64,000 bases of DNA from NCBI RefSeq assembly GCF_002514735.1, contig NZ_KZ300476.1, forward strand, positions 186,001 through 250,000, read 5' to 3'. A program made the position numbers and the translations under genes. Shown here in pieces: positions 34,836 through 44,096 of the stretch. The stretch is from Sediminicola luteus. Its GTDB lineage: Bacteria > Bacteroidota > Bacteroidia > Flavobacteriales > Flavobacteriaceae. The notes under the pieces are model-generated. The model saw only the letters and a program-made list of their open reading frames with translations, ran no database searches and was not told where the DNA came from. Every line of letters starts with the position of its first letter. Position 1 is the first letter of the stretch.

Positions 34836-36461
34836 ATGATGGACCAAAGTAACCATATACTTGTACTAGACCCTAAGGATAATGTTGGGGTAGCTTTATT
34901 CGATCTTCAAAAAGGAGATACCGTTACATATAACAAGACGGAAATTGAAATACAGGAAACCATACCTGCCAAACATAAATTTGCTTTATCGGCATTGCCA
35001 AAAGGTGCCCCCATGATTATGTATGGCCAATGTGTCGGTGAATTAAAATTCGATATGGCACCAGGAGCCAGACTCTATCCGGAAACCGTAACCAATAAAA
35101 CAGAAAATTATAGTCTTACTGACACCGAATACGCCTGGCAGGCACCAAAGCCGTCACAAACACTCCCGAAAACATTTTTAGGATATCATAGGTCCGACGG
35201 ACAAGTAGGCACCCGTAATGTATGGCTGGTCTTTCCTTTGGTGTTTTGCGAGAACAAAACCATTGAGACCGTAAAAAACGCCATGGAAGACGCCCTTGGC
35301 ATATCTAACCACGCCCATTTTAGTGATTATGCACGTTCTCTTTGGGACAGGAAGCCTATGCCCACAGCTAGGGAAAGCCACTTATTATCAACCTCCAAAC
35401 TCACCCAAGTAGAGCTTCGCTTTATCACCCATCACACAGGTTGTGGAGGCACCCGTAGCGATGCCCAAATGTTTTGTAGGCTAATGGCGGGTTATTTAAA
35501 CAATCCGAACGTGGCCGGCGCAACAGTTTTAAGCCTAGGCTGCCAAAATGCACAGGTATCATTACTTAATGAAGCCTTAAAAACCACCAACCCTAATTTT
35601 GACAAGCCCTTGTTGGTATTTGAACACCAGCAATCTGGTGATTCAACGGCCTATATCAAATCTATCATTGAAGGAACCCTGAAGCAACTACGGTTACTTG
35701 ATTCTATGGAACGGCAACCAGCTCCTCTGTCAAAACTTAGCATTGGACTGGAATGCGGGGGTTCTGACGGATTTTCGGGTATTTCTGCCAACCCTATGTT
35801 AGGCATGGCCATGGACAAGTTAGTTGGTTTTGATGGTAAGGCTATTTTAGCTGAATTCCCGGAGCTGGCCGGTACCGAAGCCTCTATTATCAAACGCTGT
35901 GTAAACCCAGAAGATGCCAAACGATTCGTGACATTAATGCAGGCTTACGAATTTAGGGCCGAAGCGGTAGGTTCTGGTTTTAAAGACAATCCTTCTCCCG
36001 GAAACATTCGCGAAGGCTTGATTACCGACGCCATGAAATCTGCCGGAGCCGTCCGCAAAGGGGGCACTTCACCGGTAAACGCCGTTCTTGATTATGGAGA
36101 ATATGCCCATAGCATCGGATTAAGTTTACTCTGCACCCCGGGCAATGATGTTGAGTCTACCACTGCCTTGGCCGGTTCTGGAGCCAACCTGGTAGTCTTT
36201 ACCACGGGACTGGGTACGCCTACAGGGAATCCGGTAAGTCCGGTAATTAAAGTGTCGTCTAACACCGATATGGCCCAACGTATGGCCCAGATTATCGATT
36301 TTAACGCCGGTACCATAATTAGTGGTGAAGACAACCTAGACTCTGCCTCCGACCGTCTTTTGGAACTAATTGTAGCCGTGGCCAGTGGTAAAACCCTGAC
36401 AAAGGCAGAGCTTAGAGGGCAACACGACTTTATTCCTTGGAAAAGGGATATTTCATTGTAA
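34836..36461 (+). CDS. uxaA: Altronate dehydratase UxaA
   Basis: Dehydrates D-altronate to KDG in galacturonate catabolism. The 541-residue protein joins an N-terminal SAF domain (about 8-100) to the altronate/galactarate dehydratase domain, with GYHRSDGQVGTRN, HHTGCGGTRSD, VLSLGCQN and the C-terminal PGNDVEST. The Cys residues in these blocks fit an iron-dependent active site. The frame opens at a GTG at 34740, which lies upstream of the likely transcription start, so the ATG at 34836 (or the next codon but none, 34839) is preferred. Product feeds KdgK of the left operon. Confidence 0.93.
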   Translation: MMDQSNHILVLDPKDNVGVALFDLQKGDTVTYNKTEIEIQETIPAKHKFALSALPKGAPMIMYGQCVGELKFDMAPGARLYPETVTNKTENYSLTDTEYAWQAPKPSQTLPKTFLGYHRSDGQVGTRNVWLVFPLVFCENKTIETVKNAMEDALGISNHAHFSDYARSLWDRKPMPTARESHLLSTSKLTQVELRFITHHTGCGGTRSDAQMFCRLMAGYLNNPNVAGATVLSLGCQNAQVSLLNEALKTTNPNFDKPLLVFEHQQSGDSTAYIKSIIEGTLKQLRLLDSMERQPAPLSKLSIGLECGGSDGFSGISANPMLGMAMDKLVGFDGKAILAEFPELAGTEASIIKRCVNPEDAKRFVTLMQAYEFRAEAVGSGFKDNPSPGNIREGLITDAMKSAGAVRKGGTSPVNAVLDYGEYAHSIGLSLLCTPGNDVESTTALAGSGANLVVFTTGLGTPTGNPVSPVIKVSSNTDMAQRMAQIIDFNAGTIISGEDNLDSASDRLLELIVAVASGKTLTKAELRGQHDFIPWKRDISL

Positions 36462-36543
36462 ACCCAAGGATATATGATAACGGAAATCATAATTCTTTTT
36501 CTATGGTTTTCGTACATTCCCAGGCGTCTTAAAACCTCTGGAC

Positions 36544-37167
36544 ATGGAATTCCCGCCTTTACCCCTTTTTACGGAAGTCGAACTGAAATCTGAAATCGCC
36601 CGGGTAGCTACTTTTAAAAAAGTACCCAAAGGCGAGACCTTAATTCGTCAGGGACAATACCTCAAGGTCCTGCCCATTGTTGTTTCCGGCGCCATACGTG
36701 TATTCCAGACCTTTGAAGACCGCGAAATACTGTTGTATTATGTACGCGCCAACGAAACCTGTATCATGTCTTTGACCGCCTGTCTTTTCAACAATGAAAG
36801 TGCATCCTACGCCATAACCGACGCCCCCACCCAAGTGCTTTATATTCCCTCCGATTACATTACCGATTGGCAGACCCGGTACCCTTCATGGAATAAATTT
36901 ATCTTAGCTGCCTATAGGAATCGCTATGACGAGCTATTACATGAGTTCACAGATGCCGTTTTTAAAAAAATGGACGAACGTGTTTTGGACTATCTTAGAA
37001 ACTACAGGGACACCCATTCGGTGCACACCATTCCAATCTCCCACCAGGCCTTGGCACTAGAACTGGGTACTACTAGGGTAGTCATTTCTAGAATCCTCAA
37101 AAGCTTTGAACTGGAAGGGCTTATTGGTCTTCATCGTGGCAGCATCACCCTTAAAAAGCCGTTTTAG
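36544..37167 (+). CDS. Crp/Fnr family transcriptional regulator
   Basis: A 207-residue regulator with an N-terminal cyclic-nucleotide-binding fold (about 5-120, PKGETLIRQGQYLKVLPIVVSG) and a C-terminal HTH (about 155-205, HQALALELGTTRVVISRIL). In the recognition helix the position of FNR Glu209 is Val, so it should not read a TTGAT-type site. No cysteine cluster for an iron-sulfur center. It precedes an exported cysteine hydrolase by 75 bases and may control it. Confidence 0.88.
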   Translation: MEFPPLPLFTEVELKSEIARVATFKKVPKGETLIRQGQYLKVLPIVVSGAIRVFQTFEDREILLYYVRANETCIMSLTACLFNNESASYAITDAPTQVLYIPSDYITDWQTRYPSWNKFILAAYRNRYDELLHEFTDAVFKKMDERVLDYLRNYRDTHSVHTIPISHQALALELGTTRVVISRILKSFELEGLIGLHRGSITLKKPF

Positions 37168-37242
37168 GTATCTTTTGATACCGTTTTCCAGAGGAGCCAG
37201 GTCGGTTCTTTGCATTATGTTAATCTTAAAAACACATATGCA

Positions 37243-37983
37243 ATGCAGACCAAAAAAAACTTTTTCGGCACTTTAGTAATCGGATTATTAGCGCTTGGCC
37301 AAACCCTTTGGGCCCAATTACCCGATCCAGGTTTTACCATCGACAATAGGACCGCCATAGTCATCACCGATCCCCAAAATGACTTTTTAAGCGAAAACGG
37401 GGTGGCGTGGGGGCTGGTGGGCCCAAGCGTAACCCAAAACGGCACCATAGAAAACATCGCCACTTTATTTGAGTTGGCGACAAAACACGAAATGCCCGTG
37501 CTTATTTCTCCACATATGGTAAATGATCACGATCACCAATGGGAATTTGCCGGGGCCATGCTCACTTTTGCAAAACAAGTGAACCTAATGAAGAAAGGGA
37601 AATCTACCGAAGCTGGTGTTGCACTGGGTACTCATGGGGCCGATATCTTTACGGGCTACCACAAATACCTGAAAAATGATAATGTTTTTGTAACATCGCC
37701 CCACAAGGTCTTTGGTCCCGAAAGTAACGACTTGATCCTTCAACTTCGTAAACGGCAGATAGACAAGGTAATCTTGGCCGGAATGTTATCTAACCTATGT
37801 ACCGAAAGTCATCTACGCGAACTTGTAGAGCAAGGCTTTGAAGTAGCCGTAGTTAAAGATGCTACAGCGGCGGCCATATTACCTGATATGGACGGCTACA
37901 AAATAGCCCAAGCGAATTTTACCTTAATCGCCAATCATGTGTTTACCACGGAAGAATTAAAAGCCGCATTCTTAAAACTGTAG
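37243..37983 (+). CDS. Exported isochorismatase-like cysteine hydrolase
   Basis: Amidase/hydrolase of the isochorismatase superfamily, 246 residues with a signal peptide (about 1-24, ends LWAQ). The catalytic Asp43 is in ITDPQNDFL, and the nucleophile Cys186 in SNLCTESHLRE; the cis-peptide/Lys region lies between them. Export to the periplasm is uncommon for this mostly cytoplasmic family but recurs in Flavobacteria. The frame opens at 37210, but the signal peptide begins at the ATG at 37243. Substrate unknown. Confidence 0.88.
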   Translation: MQTKKNFFGTLVIGLLALGQTLWAQLPDPGFTIDNRTAIVITDPQNDFLSENGVAWGLVGPSVTQNGTIENIATLFELATKHEMPVLISPHMVNDHDHQWEFAGAMLTFAKQVNLMKKGKSTEAGVALGTHGADIFTGYHKYLKNDNVFVTSPHKVFGPESNDLILQLRKRQIDKVILAGMLSNLCTESHLRELVEQGFEVAVVKDATAAAILPDMDGYKIAQANFTLIANHVFTTEELKAAFLKL

Positions 37984-37997
37984 GAGTGGCAGGTATG

Positions 37998-38034
37998 ATC
38001 CCGGAGGGTTTCGGTTGCCCTTCGGGATTTTTGT
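37998..38034 (+). terminator. Rho-independent terminator of the cysteine hydrolase gene
   Basis: An 11-bp stem (ATCCCGGAGGG with CCCTTCGGGAT, one G-U) with a 9-base loop and TTTTTG tail begins 15 bases after the stop codon. Confidence 0.85.
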
Positions 38035-38064
38035 TTCAAACCCTAATTCTTGTTTGAAATAATA

Positions 38065-39459
38065 TTATAACTCGGGATTAAGAGCCAGACTTTTGAACAA
38101 TTTAGCCTTGGTACCAAAGAATTTATTCTGCACCTCTATTTGTTTTAAACGGGCATCGATAAGTTTGTTTTCCCGAGAATTGACCAAAAAGAGTGAACTT
38201 TCGCCAAACTCAAATTTTCGTTCTTCGGCATGCAACAAAGTATTATAGTTTGCTACTATACCGAAGATCAATCGATTCTGTTCGGTATAAGATTCCAATT
38301 CGTTAAACAACCCACGCACCTTATTACGAATGGCCACATGGGCATTGTCGCGATCGAATTCAACATCCCTTAGCTTGAATTTGGCTAGCTTTAGGTCACC
38401 TCTTTCCTTACGCAAAAACAACGGGAAACGGAAAGAGACCCCGCCTTTATATTGATCCGAATCAAAATTTCGAATACCTTGCACCTCTTCCATCAAAAAA
38501 TTGTATTCCACATCAATTTTAGGCAATAACTTATTGGCCTTTAAACGCTTGTCCACCATAAGGCCTTCGATTTTATAATTTAAGGCCAAGAGCTTCGGAT
38601 GGTTCTCCATAGCTACACTATCCAATGGGATTTCGGCAATTCCCAAGCCCAGATCAATATCGCCTTCGGGTCGCATATCGGGTTTGATATGGGGATGCAA
38701 TTCCACAGGCACCCCGTTCATCCATAGAAAATTAGACAAGGTCAGGGCTTTATGAACGAGGGTAACTTGGGCTTGCTCCCACTCCAATTGGCGGGTTTGT
38801 ACCGTTATTTGGGCCTCTACCGTATCAATTTGGGCGACATCGCCGTTTTTGGCCCTTGAAACTACCCCTTGAAAGCGTTGATCCGCATTTTTGAGAAAAT
38901 CTTGATACACTATTTTGGTCCGATATGCTTTTAACCAATCAAAATAGGAGATAGCTGCCTCGAACAAAATTCGATTGACCAAAATATCTTGTTCGGCCTT
39001 GGTCTGTTCCCTAAAATACTTGGCCTTACGAAGTGTGGCCATACGCTCATTGACCCAAAAGCCCTGGCCTAGTGACATAGAGACGCCCGCACTGTATAAA
39101 CCATCATCCGGCACGGTCTCATCCGGATTGATATACATCCCTTCATTTTGGGCATAGTTACCTTTAAATTCAATACCGAAATAAGTAGGCACCTTGAACG
39201 TGGCACTCAGCCGATCCCAATATTCGGTATCCTTAAAGTCCTTTCGTTCATAATCGACCTCCAATTTAGGATCAAACCCACCGCGCGCCTTCATCAAATT
39301 GGCCTCGCCTACACCAATGGTCAATTGGGCCTGTTTGGCAATGGGATGATGTTTTTTCACATAGCCCAAATACTCCCGAAACCCCAACACCAAACTGTCG
39401 TTCTGTCCGTATAAAAAAAGTGAACAAAAAACACCTATGATTAAAAACAAGCTTCTCAT
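38065..39459 (-). CDS. TolC-family outer membrane efflux protein
   Basis: Outer-membrane channel of the exporter encoded with the next two genes. 464 residues with a signal peptide (ends LYGQ) and long helical segments typical of the outer membrane factor family (AEQDILVNRILFEAAISYFDWL). The first codon overlaps the hlyD-like stop by 4 bases. In this order it completes a trans-envelope path from ABC subunit through periplasmic adaptor. Confidence 0.88.
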   Translation of the reverse strand: MRSLFLIIGVFCSLFLYGQNDSLVLGFREYLGYVKKHHPIAKQAQLTIGVGEANLMKARGGFDPKLEVDYERKDFKDTEYWDRLSATFKVPTYFGIEFKGNYAQNEGMYINPDETVPDDGLYSAGVSMSLGQGFWVNERMATLRKAKYFREQTKAEQDILVNRILFEAAISYFDWLKAYRTKIVYQDFLKNADQRFQGVVSRAKNGDVAQIDTVEAQITVQTRQLEWEQAQVTLVHKALTLSNFLWMNGVPVELHPHIKPDMRPEGDIDLGLGIAEIPLDSVAMENHPKLLALNYKIEGLMVDKRLKANKLLPKIDVEYNFLMEEVQGIRNFDSDQYKGGVSFRFPLFLRKERGDLKLAKFKLRDVEFDRDNAHVAIRNKVRGLFNELESYTEQNRLIFGIVANYNTLLHAEERKFEFGESSLFLVNSRENKLIDARLKQIEVQNKFFGTKAKLFKSLALNPEL

Positions 39460-40808
39460 TTTTTGGTGGTTTTGGCCGCAGCCTTTTCAGGTTGATAGTA
39501 ATTGGGCGGAAAACCATTCAGCTGGCGCCACATCTCGAACCATATGGGCACATCTTCCAATAGGGCAATGGTATTGGCACCAGAACCCACACGTAATTCT
39601 TTAGGCCAAGCGTGATCTTCGGCATCGGGCGCCAGTAATACCCGATACTGGCCATTTGGACTAATAAAGGTCTCCATGGCTACTACCTCACCACCATAAG
39701 TCCCATAAGAAATATTAGGCCAACCGCTAAAGAAAATGGCGGGCCAACCATCGAATTGAATACGGACTTTTTCACCGATGTGGATCAAAGGTAGATCAAT
39801 GGGATTTACAAAAGTCTCTACCGCCATATCGAATTCGGCTGGCATAATCCCTACCAATTGTTCGCCTTCCTTAAACGTCTCCCCTATACCCCCTTTTACA
39901 GCCTTGTTAATGTAGCCACTTTGGGGGGCCTGAATATAATACATGCCGGTTCGAATGTTATAGTTAGACCATTGGTTCTCCAATTTACTAACCTGGGCCT
40001 CTGAATCAAACTGGTTCGATTGGGCGGTAAAACGATCGCTACGCGCCTTGGCTATTTTATCGGTATACGAAGCCCTAACCCTATTTATCTCTACCTGCGC
40101 ATTGACCACATCATTTTTACTGGCTTGAAGCTTATTCTCTTGGGAAATGCGTTTGGCCTGAGCCGATTGTAGTTTTAATCGCTTTTCCTCTACATCGGTC
40201 ATCGCTTTTAGCCCCTCGGAACGCAATTGCACCACACGATCGTACTGCCTTTGTGCAATATTCAGATTGGTCTGGGCAGCCTCGAGGTCTATACTATCGC
40301 TCTGTACTTTAAGTTTGGACTGATACAGCTTGTTGCGGGCCTGCTCTAATTTAAGCCCGCGTTCATTTTCCAAAGCCGTTATCTGTACCGCCAGGGCTTT
40401 AACTTTTTCACCATAGGCCTTTACCGCCATTTCCTTGGCAGCAATCTGCTGGCCCGTACGTTCTAGGAGCTTTGGGTCGAAGTAGTCATTCTTTACTTCT
40501 GAAATATGCAAAATGGTATCGCCTTTTTGCACATAATCGCCCTCTCTGACATACCACTTTTCAATGCGCCCGGGAATTGGAGACTGTATGGTTTGCGGGC
40601 GTTGATCTGGCGTTAAAGTGGTCAAATAGCCCTTACCGGTTACATTTTGGGTCCAGGGCATAAACAACATCACGAAACCGATACCTGCGAAAATGAGCAA
40701 GAACTTGTTGAACATACCGTATTGTTTCGGACGATCTACCTCTTTAAAAGAGTGGTAGCCATCCAAAGACACTTTTTTATTCAATGCATTTTTAGTGATA
40801 TTCAGCAT
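39456..40808 (-). CDS. HlyD-family periplasmic adaptor
   Basis: Membrane fusion protein linking the ABC subunit to TolC. 450 residues: short cytoplasmic N-terminus, one membrane helix (about 33-51), biotinyl-lipoyl-type halves (PGRIEKWYVREGDYVQKGDTI and PQSGYINKAVKGGIGETFKEG) flanking a long coiled coil (about 125-270, rich in Gln, Glu, Lys and Ala). Length and architecture fit adaptors of type I-like exporters rather than of short RND pumps. Confidence 0.9.
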   Translation of the reverse strand: MLNITKNALNKKVSLDGYHSFKEVDRPKQYGMFNKFLLIFAGIGFVMLFMPWTQNVTGKGYLTTLTPDQRPQTIQSPIPGRIEKWYVREGDYVQKGDTILHISEVKNDYFDPKLLERTGQQIAAKEMAVKAYGEKVKALAVQITALENERGLKLEQARNKLYQSKLKVQSDSIDLEAAQTNLNIAQRQYDRVVQLRSEGLKAMTDVEEKRLKLQSAQAKRISQENKLQASKNDVVNAQVEINRVRASYTDKIAKARSDRFTAQSNQFDSEAQVSKLENQWSNYNIRTGMYYIQAPQSGYINKAVKGGIGETFKEGEQLVGIMPAEFDMAVETFVNPIDLPLIHIGEKVRIQFDGWPAIFFSGWPNISYGTYGGEVVAMETFISPNGQYRVLLAPDAEDHAWPKELRVGSGANTIALLEDVPIWFEMWRQLNGFPPNYYQPEKAAAKTTKK

Positions 40809-40812
40809 GGTC

Positions 40813-42474
40813 TCACTTTTTAATCAATCGCTTGTCCTTTATTTCATACACCTGGCCACATAGTTTTTCCCAAATGGGGCTACCTCCAGAAACCACCAAA
40901 GCCCAGGGCCTATCGGGATGGGTTAAATAGCCTGCGAGCTGTTTGGCCATAGCCGGCTCAAAATGCTCCAAAGGCTCTTTTAAAAGCAGTAAACACGGGT
41001 TATTGATTATGGCCCTAGCCAATAGAATACGTTTCGAAATGGTAGTAGGTATGTGCTGTCCCTCCGGATATAAGATTGTATGGATACCCTTGGGCTGCTC
41101 TTTAATGAACTCTGTCAATTCCAATTGACGAAGTACCTCAAAAACACGTTCTTGACCTATCTCCGTATTCCCGAAGGTGATATTCTCCAATATACTGCCT
41201 TCAAAGGGCAATTGTTCGGGTAACACCTGCCCGATTCCCATGCGATAGGCATTGGGTCGTAGCGCTTGTAGAGAGGTATTGTTAACATAAACCCCACCTT
41301 GACTGGGTTCCAACAAGCCGGACAACAATTTCAAAAGGGTCGATTTACCGCTACCCGACTTACCTTGAAGCAAAATGCGATCACCGTGCTTGATATGTAA
41401 GAAGACATCGGAGAACAAGGGCCTACCCTGTGGGGTATTGAAATTTAGATTTTCGACCTCGAGCAATAAATCGGTCTGAGAATCCCAGGGATTCAAACCC
41501 GATTGGGGCTCCAGTTCCTTGTCTACCACCTGTCCGATCTTCTCCAAAGAAGTAAGCATATCGTATACGGTCTCTAATCCGGTAACCAATTTTTCAACGG
41601 ATGCGATAACCAATAGAATTACGATTTCGGCCGCCACGAACTGCCCAATATTCATCTGTTGGTTCAGCACCAAGAGCCCACCAACCAACAATAAACCAGC
41701 CGTAACCAACACCTTGAAGCCGATCATTTGCATGAATTGGAGAAACAACACCTTAAAATGGCTTTCACGCGCCTTAAGGTAATCGGTGGTAAGCCTGTCG
41801 TTGCTCTGCATAGCCAACTGGGTCTTGCCCGACAGTTTAAAACTTACGAGACTCCGGGCCACCTCCTGTATCCAATGGGCCACCTTATATTTCGACTTAC
41901 TTTCTTGTAGGCTGGTTTCCAATCCCCGTTCGGCCGTAAACTTAAAGACCACATAAATCAACAAGATCAGCAACAGGCCGTACAGTATAAAAAAGGGATG
42001 GTAGAAACTCAATAAGGTTATACCAAAGAATATCTGCAAAATAGCCGCAGGAAAATCGAGCAACAGTTTGGGCAAACTTTTTTGCACGGTGAGGGTATCG
42101 AAAAAACGGTTGGCCAATTCTGGCGGATAGTAGTTACGCAGTTCGCTCATTTTTATTTTGGGAAAGCGATAGGCAAACTCAAAAGACGAACGCATAAAAA
42201 TCTTTTGCTGCACATTTTCAAGAATTCGGATCTGCATTAATTGCAAAGCCCCCTGAAAACCTACACCTAAGGTCACCATAACTACCAGCACGATCCAAGA
42301 GGTGCTTATCTGCGCCCCCTGTATCAGGTTAATAATGGCCTGAACACCCAAAGGCACCGATAAGGCGACCAATCCGGCAAAGACCGCATAAAAAATAATC
42401 TGTTTTATTTCGCGCTTGTCTGGTTGCAACAATCCGATCAGTCGTTGCAAAGGGGTCATCTGTTTTTGCTCCAT
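40813..42474 (-). CDS. ABC exporter (membrane and ATPase domains fused) with degenerate ATPase motifs
   Basis: Type I exporter-like subunit of 553 residues: six-helix membrane domain (about 1-320) and nucleotide-binding domain (about 335-553). Walker A is intact (GKSGSGKST, Lys377). The signature that should read LSGGQ is replaced by IPTTISKR, the Walker B Asp is Lys499 (LLLLKEP; the following Glu500 is kept), and the switch-loop His is absent (VVSGGSP). The frame is otherwise perfect and the Q-loop (LPEQLPF) is present, so this is not simple decay. No C39 peptidase domain is present. Transported substrate unknown. Confidence 0.88.
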   Translation of the reverse strand: MEQKQMTPLQRLIGLLQPDKREIKQIIFYAVFAGLVALSVPLGVQAIINLIQGAQISTSWIVLVVMVTLGVGFQGALQLMQIRILENVQQKIFMRSSFEFAYRFPKIKMSELRNYYPPELANRFFDTLTVQKSLPKLLLDFPAAILQIFFGITLLSFYHPFFILYGLLLILLIYVVFKFTAERGLETSLQESKSKYKVAHWIQEVARSLVSFKLSGKTQLAMQSNDRLTTDYLKARESHFKVLFLQFMQMIGFKVLVTAGLLLVGGLLVLNQQMNIGQFVAAEIVILLVIASVEKLVTGLETVYDMLTSLEKIGQVVDKELEPQSGLNPWDSQTDLLLEVENLNFNTPQGRPLFSDVFLHIKHGDRILLQGKSGSGKSTLLKLLSGLLEPSQGGVYVNNTSLQALRPNAYRMGIGQVLPEQLPFEGSILENITFGNTEIGQERVFEVLRQLELTEFIKEQPKGIHTILYPEGQHIPTTISKRILLARAIINNPCLLLLKEPLEHFEPAMAKQLAGYLTHPDRPWALVVSGGSPIWEKLCGQVYEIKDKRLIKK

Positions 42475-42525
42475 ATGTTATCTAAATAACAACCAACTCA
42501 TTAAAACTTAATTCCAGCCGATGAT

Positions 42526-43194
42526 TTATTGAATGGTTTTAAAAACCAAATCCTTATAAAATCGGACAATATTGTTTTTACCTTCTTCAAAATCCGTCAA
42601 TGACGGCAAGTGTTTCGAAAAATACCGTTGATGGTGCACCCCCTCTATCACCGTGGAAATCAACATATGAGGAAATTCGAAATCGGGGTTAATCAGAAGC
42701 ACCATATCGCTCACCCGTTGCACCACCCGTTTATAGGTACGATAAAAGCCTTTTTCATTTTCGGCATCTACATCTTTGGTATGATAGGCCTTAGACGATT
42801 CTGCGATAATGATTTGGTACAGCACCTCCTCATCTATATAATCGAAGCGTTGATCTACCCGTACCGGCTCGGTCAATATACTAAGGGCCTTTTCCAGTTT
42901 TCTCTTGGGATCCACCATACTATGCGTACTCAGCACCAATCGATATTCGGTCCAACTCCAATACCAATTCACCAAATAGACCAATAGGGTATGTTTACTA
43001 TCAAAATATCTGTAAATAGAACTCTCATTTGAGCCGATCTCCTTACCTAATTTTTTAAAAGTAAAATCTTCATACCCCAAGGACTCAAGCATTAGAATCC
43101 CTTGTTTTAAAATCTTCTTGCCAAGCGCGGAAGACTGCGGGTCTTTGGAATACAAAGCCGCATTAACTTTAATATCAAAATATAGATTTTCCAT
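42526..43194 (-). CDS. TetR-family repressor of the ABC/HlyD/TolC exporter
   Basis: 222-residue regulator. The N-terminal HTH lies at about 35-80 (FTFKKLGKEIGSNESSIYRYFDSK), the rest is the helical ligand domain. The frame extends to an ATG at 43230, but that lies within the promoter and operator, so the ATG at 43194 is chosen. It is 51 bases from the ABC gene and in the same direction, which suggests co-transcription and autorepression. Confidence 0.88.
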   Translation of the reverse strand: MENLYFDIKVNAALYSKDPQSSALGKKILKQGILMLESLGYEDFTFKKLGKEIGSNESSIYRYFDSKHTLLVYLVNWYWSWTEYRLVLSTHSMVDPKRKLEKALSILTEPVRVDQRFDYIDEEVLYQIIIAESSKAYHTKDVDAENEKGFYRTYKRVVQRVSDMVLLINPDFEFPHMLISTVIEGVHHQRYFSKHLPSLTDFEEGKNNIVRFYKDLVFKTIQ

Positions 43195-43206
43195 AATACA
43201 ACTACG

Positions 43207-43230
43207 CAAATATAATAGTATTACTATCAT
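43207..43230 (-). promoter_or_regulatory. TetR-type operator overlapping the -7 box of the exporter operon
   Basis: On the - strand TATATTTG (43207-43214) is a perfect -7 box. Next to it a perfect 13-base palindrome ATAGTA-T-TACTAT (43215-43227) extends with one mismatch to 43212-43230. A repressor there would occlude RNA polymerase. Confidence 0.6.
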
Positions 43231-43329
43231 TATTTAACACGATAACTCGCTTTAAAGAAATTTTAACATCTTCGATACCTTTAAAATCCTTTTCAAATGA
43301 TGTATTATAGCCGTTTCAATCATAATTTT

Positions 43330-43384
43330 TGGGGTAACCTGATTAACCCCATACATCACTTTGTTTAATTTTTTATTATTTTTG
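43330..43384 (+). promoter_or_regulatory. Inverted repeat and -7 box before the photo-oxidative operon
   Basis: TGGGGT-N10-ACCCCA (43330-43351) precedes TATTTTTG (43377-43384), a perfect -7 box. The only TTTG in front is 13 bases away, too close for the usual -33 element, so the promoter may need an activator bound at the repeat, about 40 bp upstream of the -7 centre. Confidence 0.4.
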
Positions 43385-43405
43385 TTAGACACAATAAAAA
43401 TTATC

Positions 43406-44062
43406 ATGGCAACAAAAACTAAAAATCCGACAGCAACAGAATGGATGGGTTGGTATATGGACTGCCAACTAAGTAAGCCTGAAAAATTGCATTCCATTTT
43501 TACATTCACAACGCATTTTGGGTATGAGGAAATGGAATTCTATAAACATTATGCCAGTTTCGAAGCCTTGGAGAAAGACATCTTTGACCAGTTTGCCAAA
43601 AACACCATCGCGCTCTTAAACAAAGACGAGTCTTATGGCACATTGGGGCCAAAAGATAAATACCTTAGCTTTCTTTTTACTTTTTTTGAAACACTGACGG
43701 CGAACCGCTCTTTTGTGCTCTTGTGTCTTGACCTCAAAAAAAATGGTTTTGCCACTCTGGGTAAACTAAAAAAACTCAAATCTACTTTTGACCACTACAT
43801 CACAGGTTTAGATATCGAAACTTGGGATACCAAGCACGAGAGGTTAGAAAAGCTCCAACAAAAAAGTAAAACTGAAGTTGCCTGGACACATCTCTTGACC
43901 ATTCTACGTTTTTGGATGACGGATAGCTCTCCCGCCTTTGAGAAAACCGATCTTTTTATTGAAAAATCGGTCCGGGCTTCATTTGATCTTCTCGATATTT
44001 CGAAAACAAAAAGCGTAGTTGACCTTGCCAAATTTTTGGTTAAGGAAGTACGACATTCGTAA
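43406..44062 (+). CDS. TetR-like regulator heading the photo-oxidative operon
   Basis: 218 residues. The N-terminal part has the TetR recognition-helix feel FYKHYASFEALEKDIF, with a shorter HTH than usual, and the remainder is the helical TetR C-terminal domain seen in Bacteroidota regulators paired with AarF-like genes. The ATG at 43406 follows the -7 box by 21 bases; the frame upstream has no proper start. It is 34 bases before the AarF gene and heads a run of co-directional stress genes. Ligand unknown. Confidence 0.75.
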   Translation: MATKTKNPTATEWMGWYMDCQLSKPEKLHSIFTFTTHFGYEEMEFYKHYASFEALEKDIFDQFAKNTIALLNKDESYGTLGPKDKYLSFLFTFFETLTANRSFVLLCLDLKKNGFATLGKLKKLKSTFDHYITGLDIETWDTKHERLEKLQQKSKTEVAWTHLLTILRFWMTDSSPAFEKTDLFIEKSVRASFDLLDISKTKSVVDLAKFLVKEVRHS

Positions 44063-44096
44063 AACCCTGATTTTTTTTCTTTAAAACAGCATCGAA

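Noticed and set aside
36473-36491. Inverted repeat TATGAT-N7-ATCATA before the Crp/Fnr gene
   Set aside because: A+T-rich, no promoter elements at a useful distance; could be chance.
43346-43356. ACCCCATACAT shared with the direct-repeat region at 19711
   Set aside because: A single short match without the repeat structure; likely coincidence rather than a common operator.
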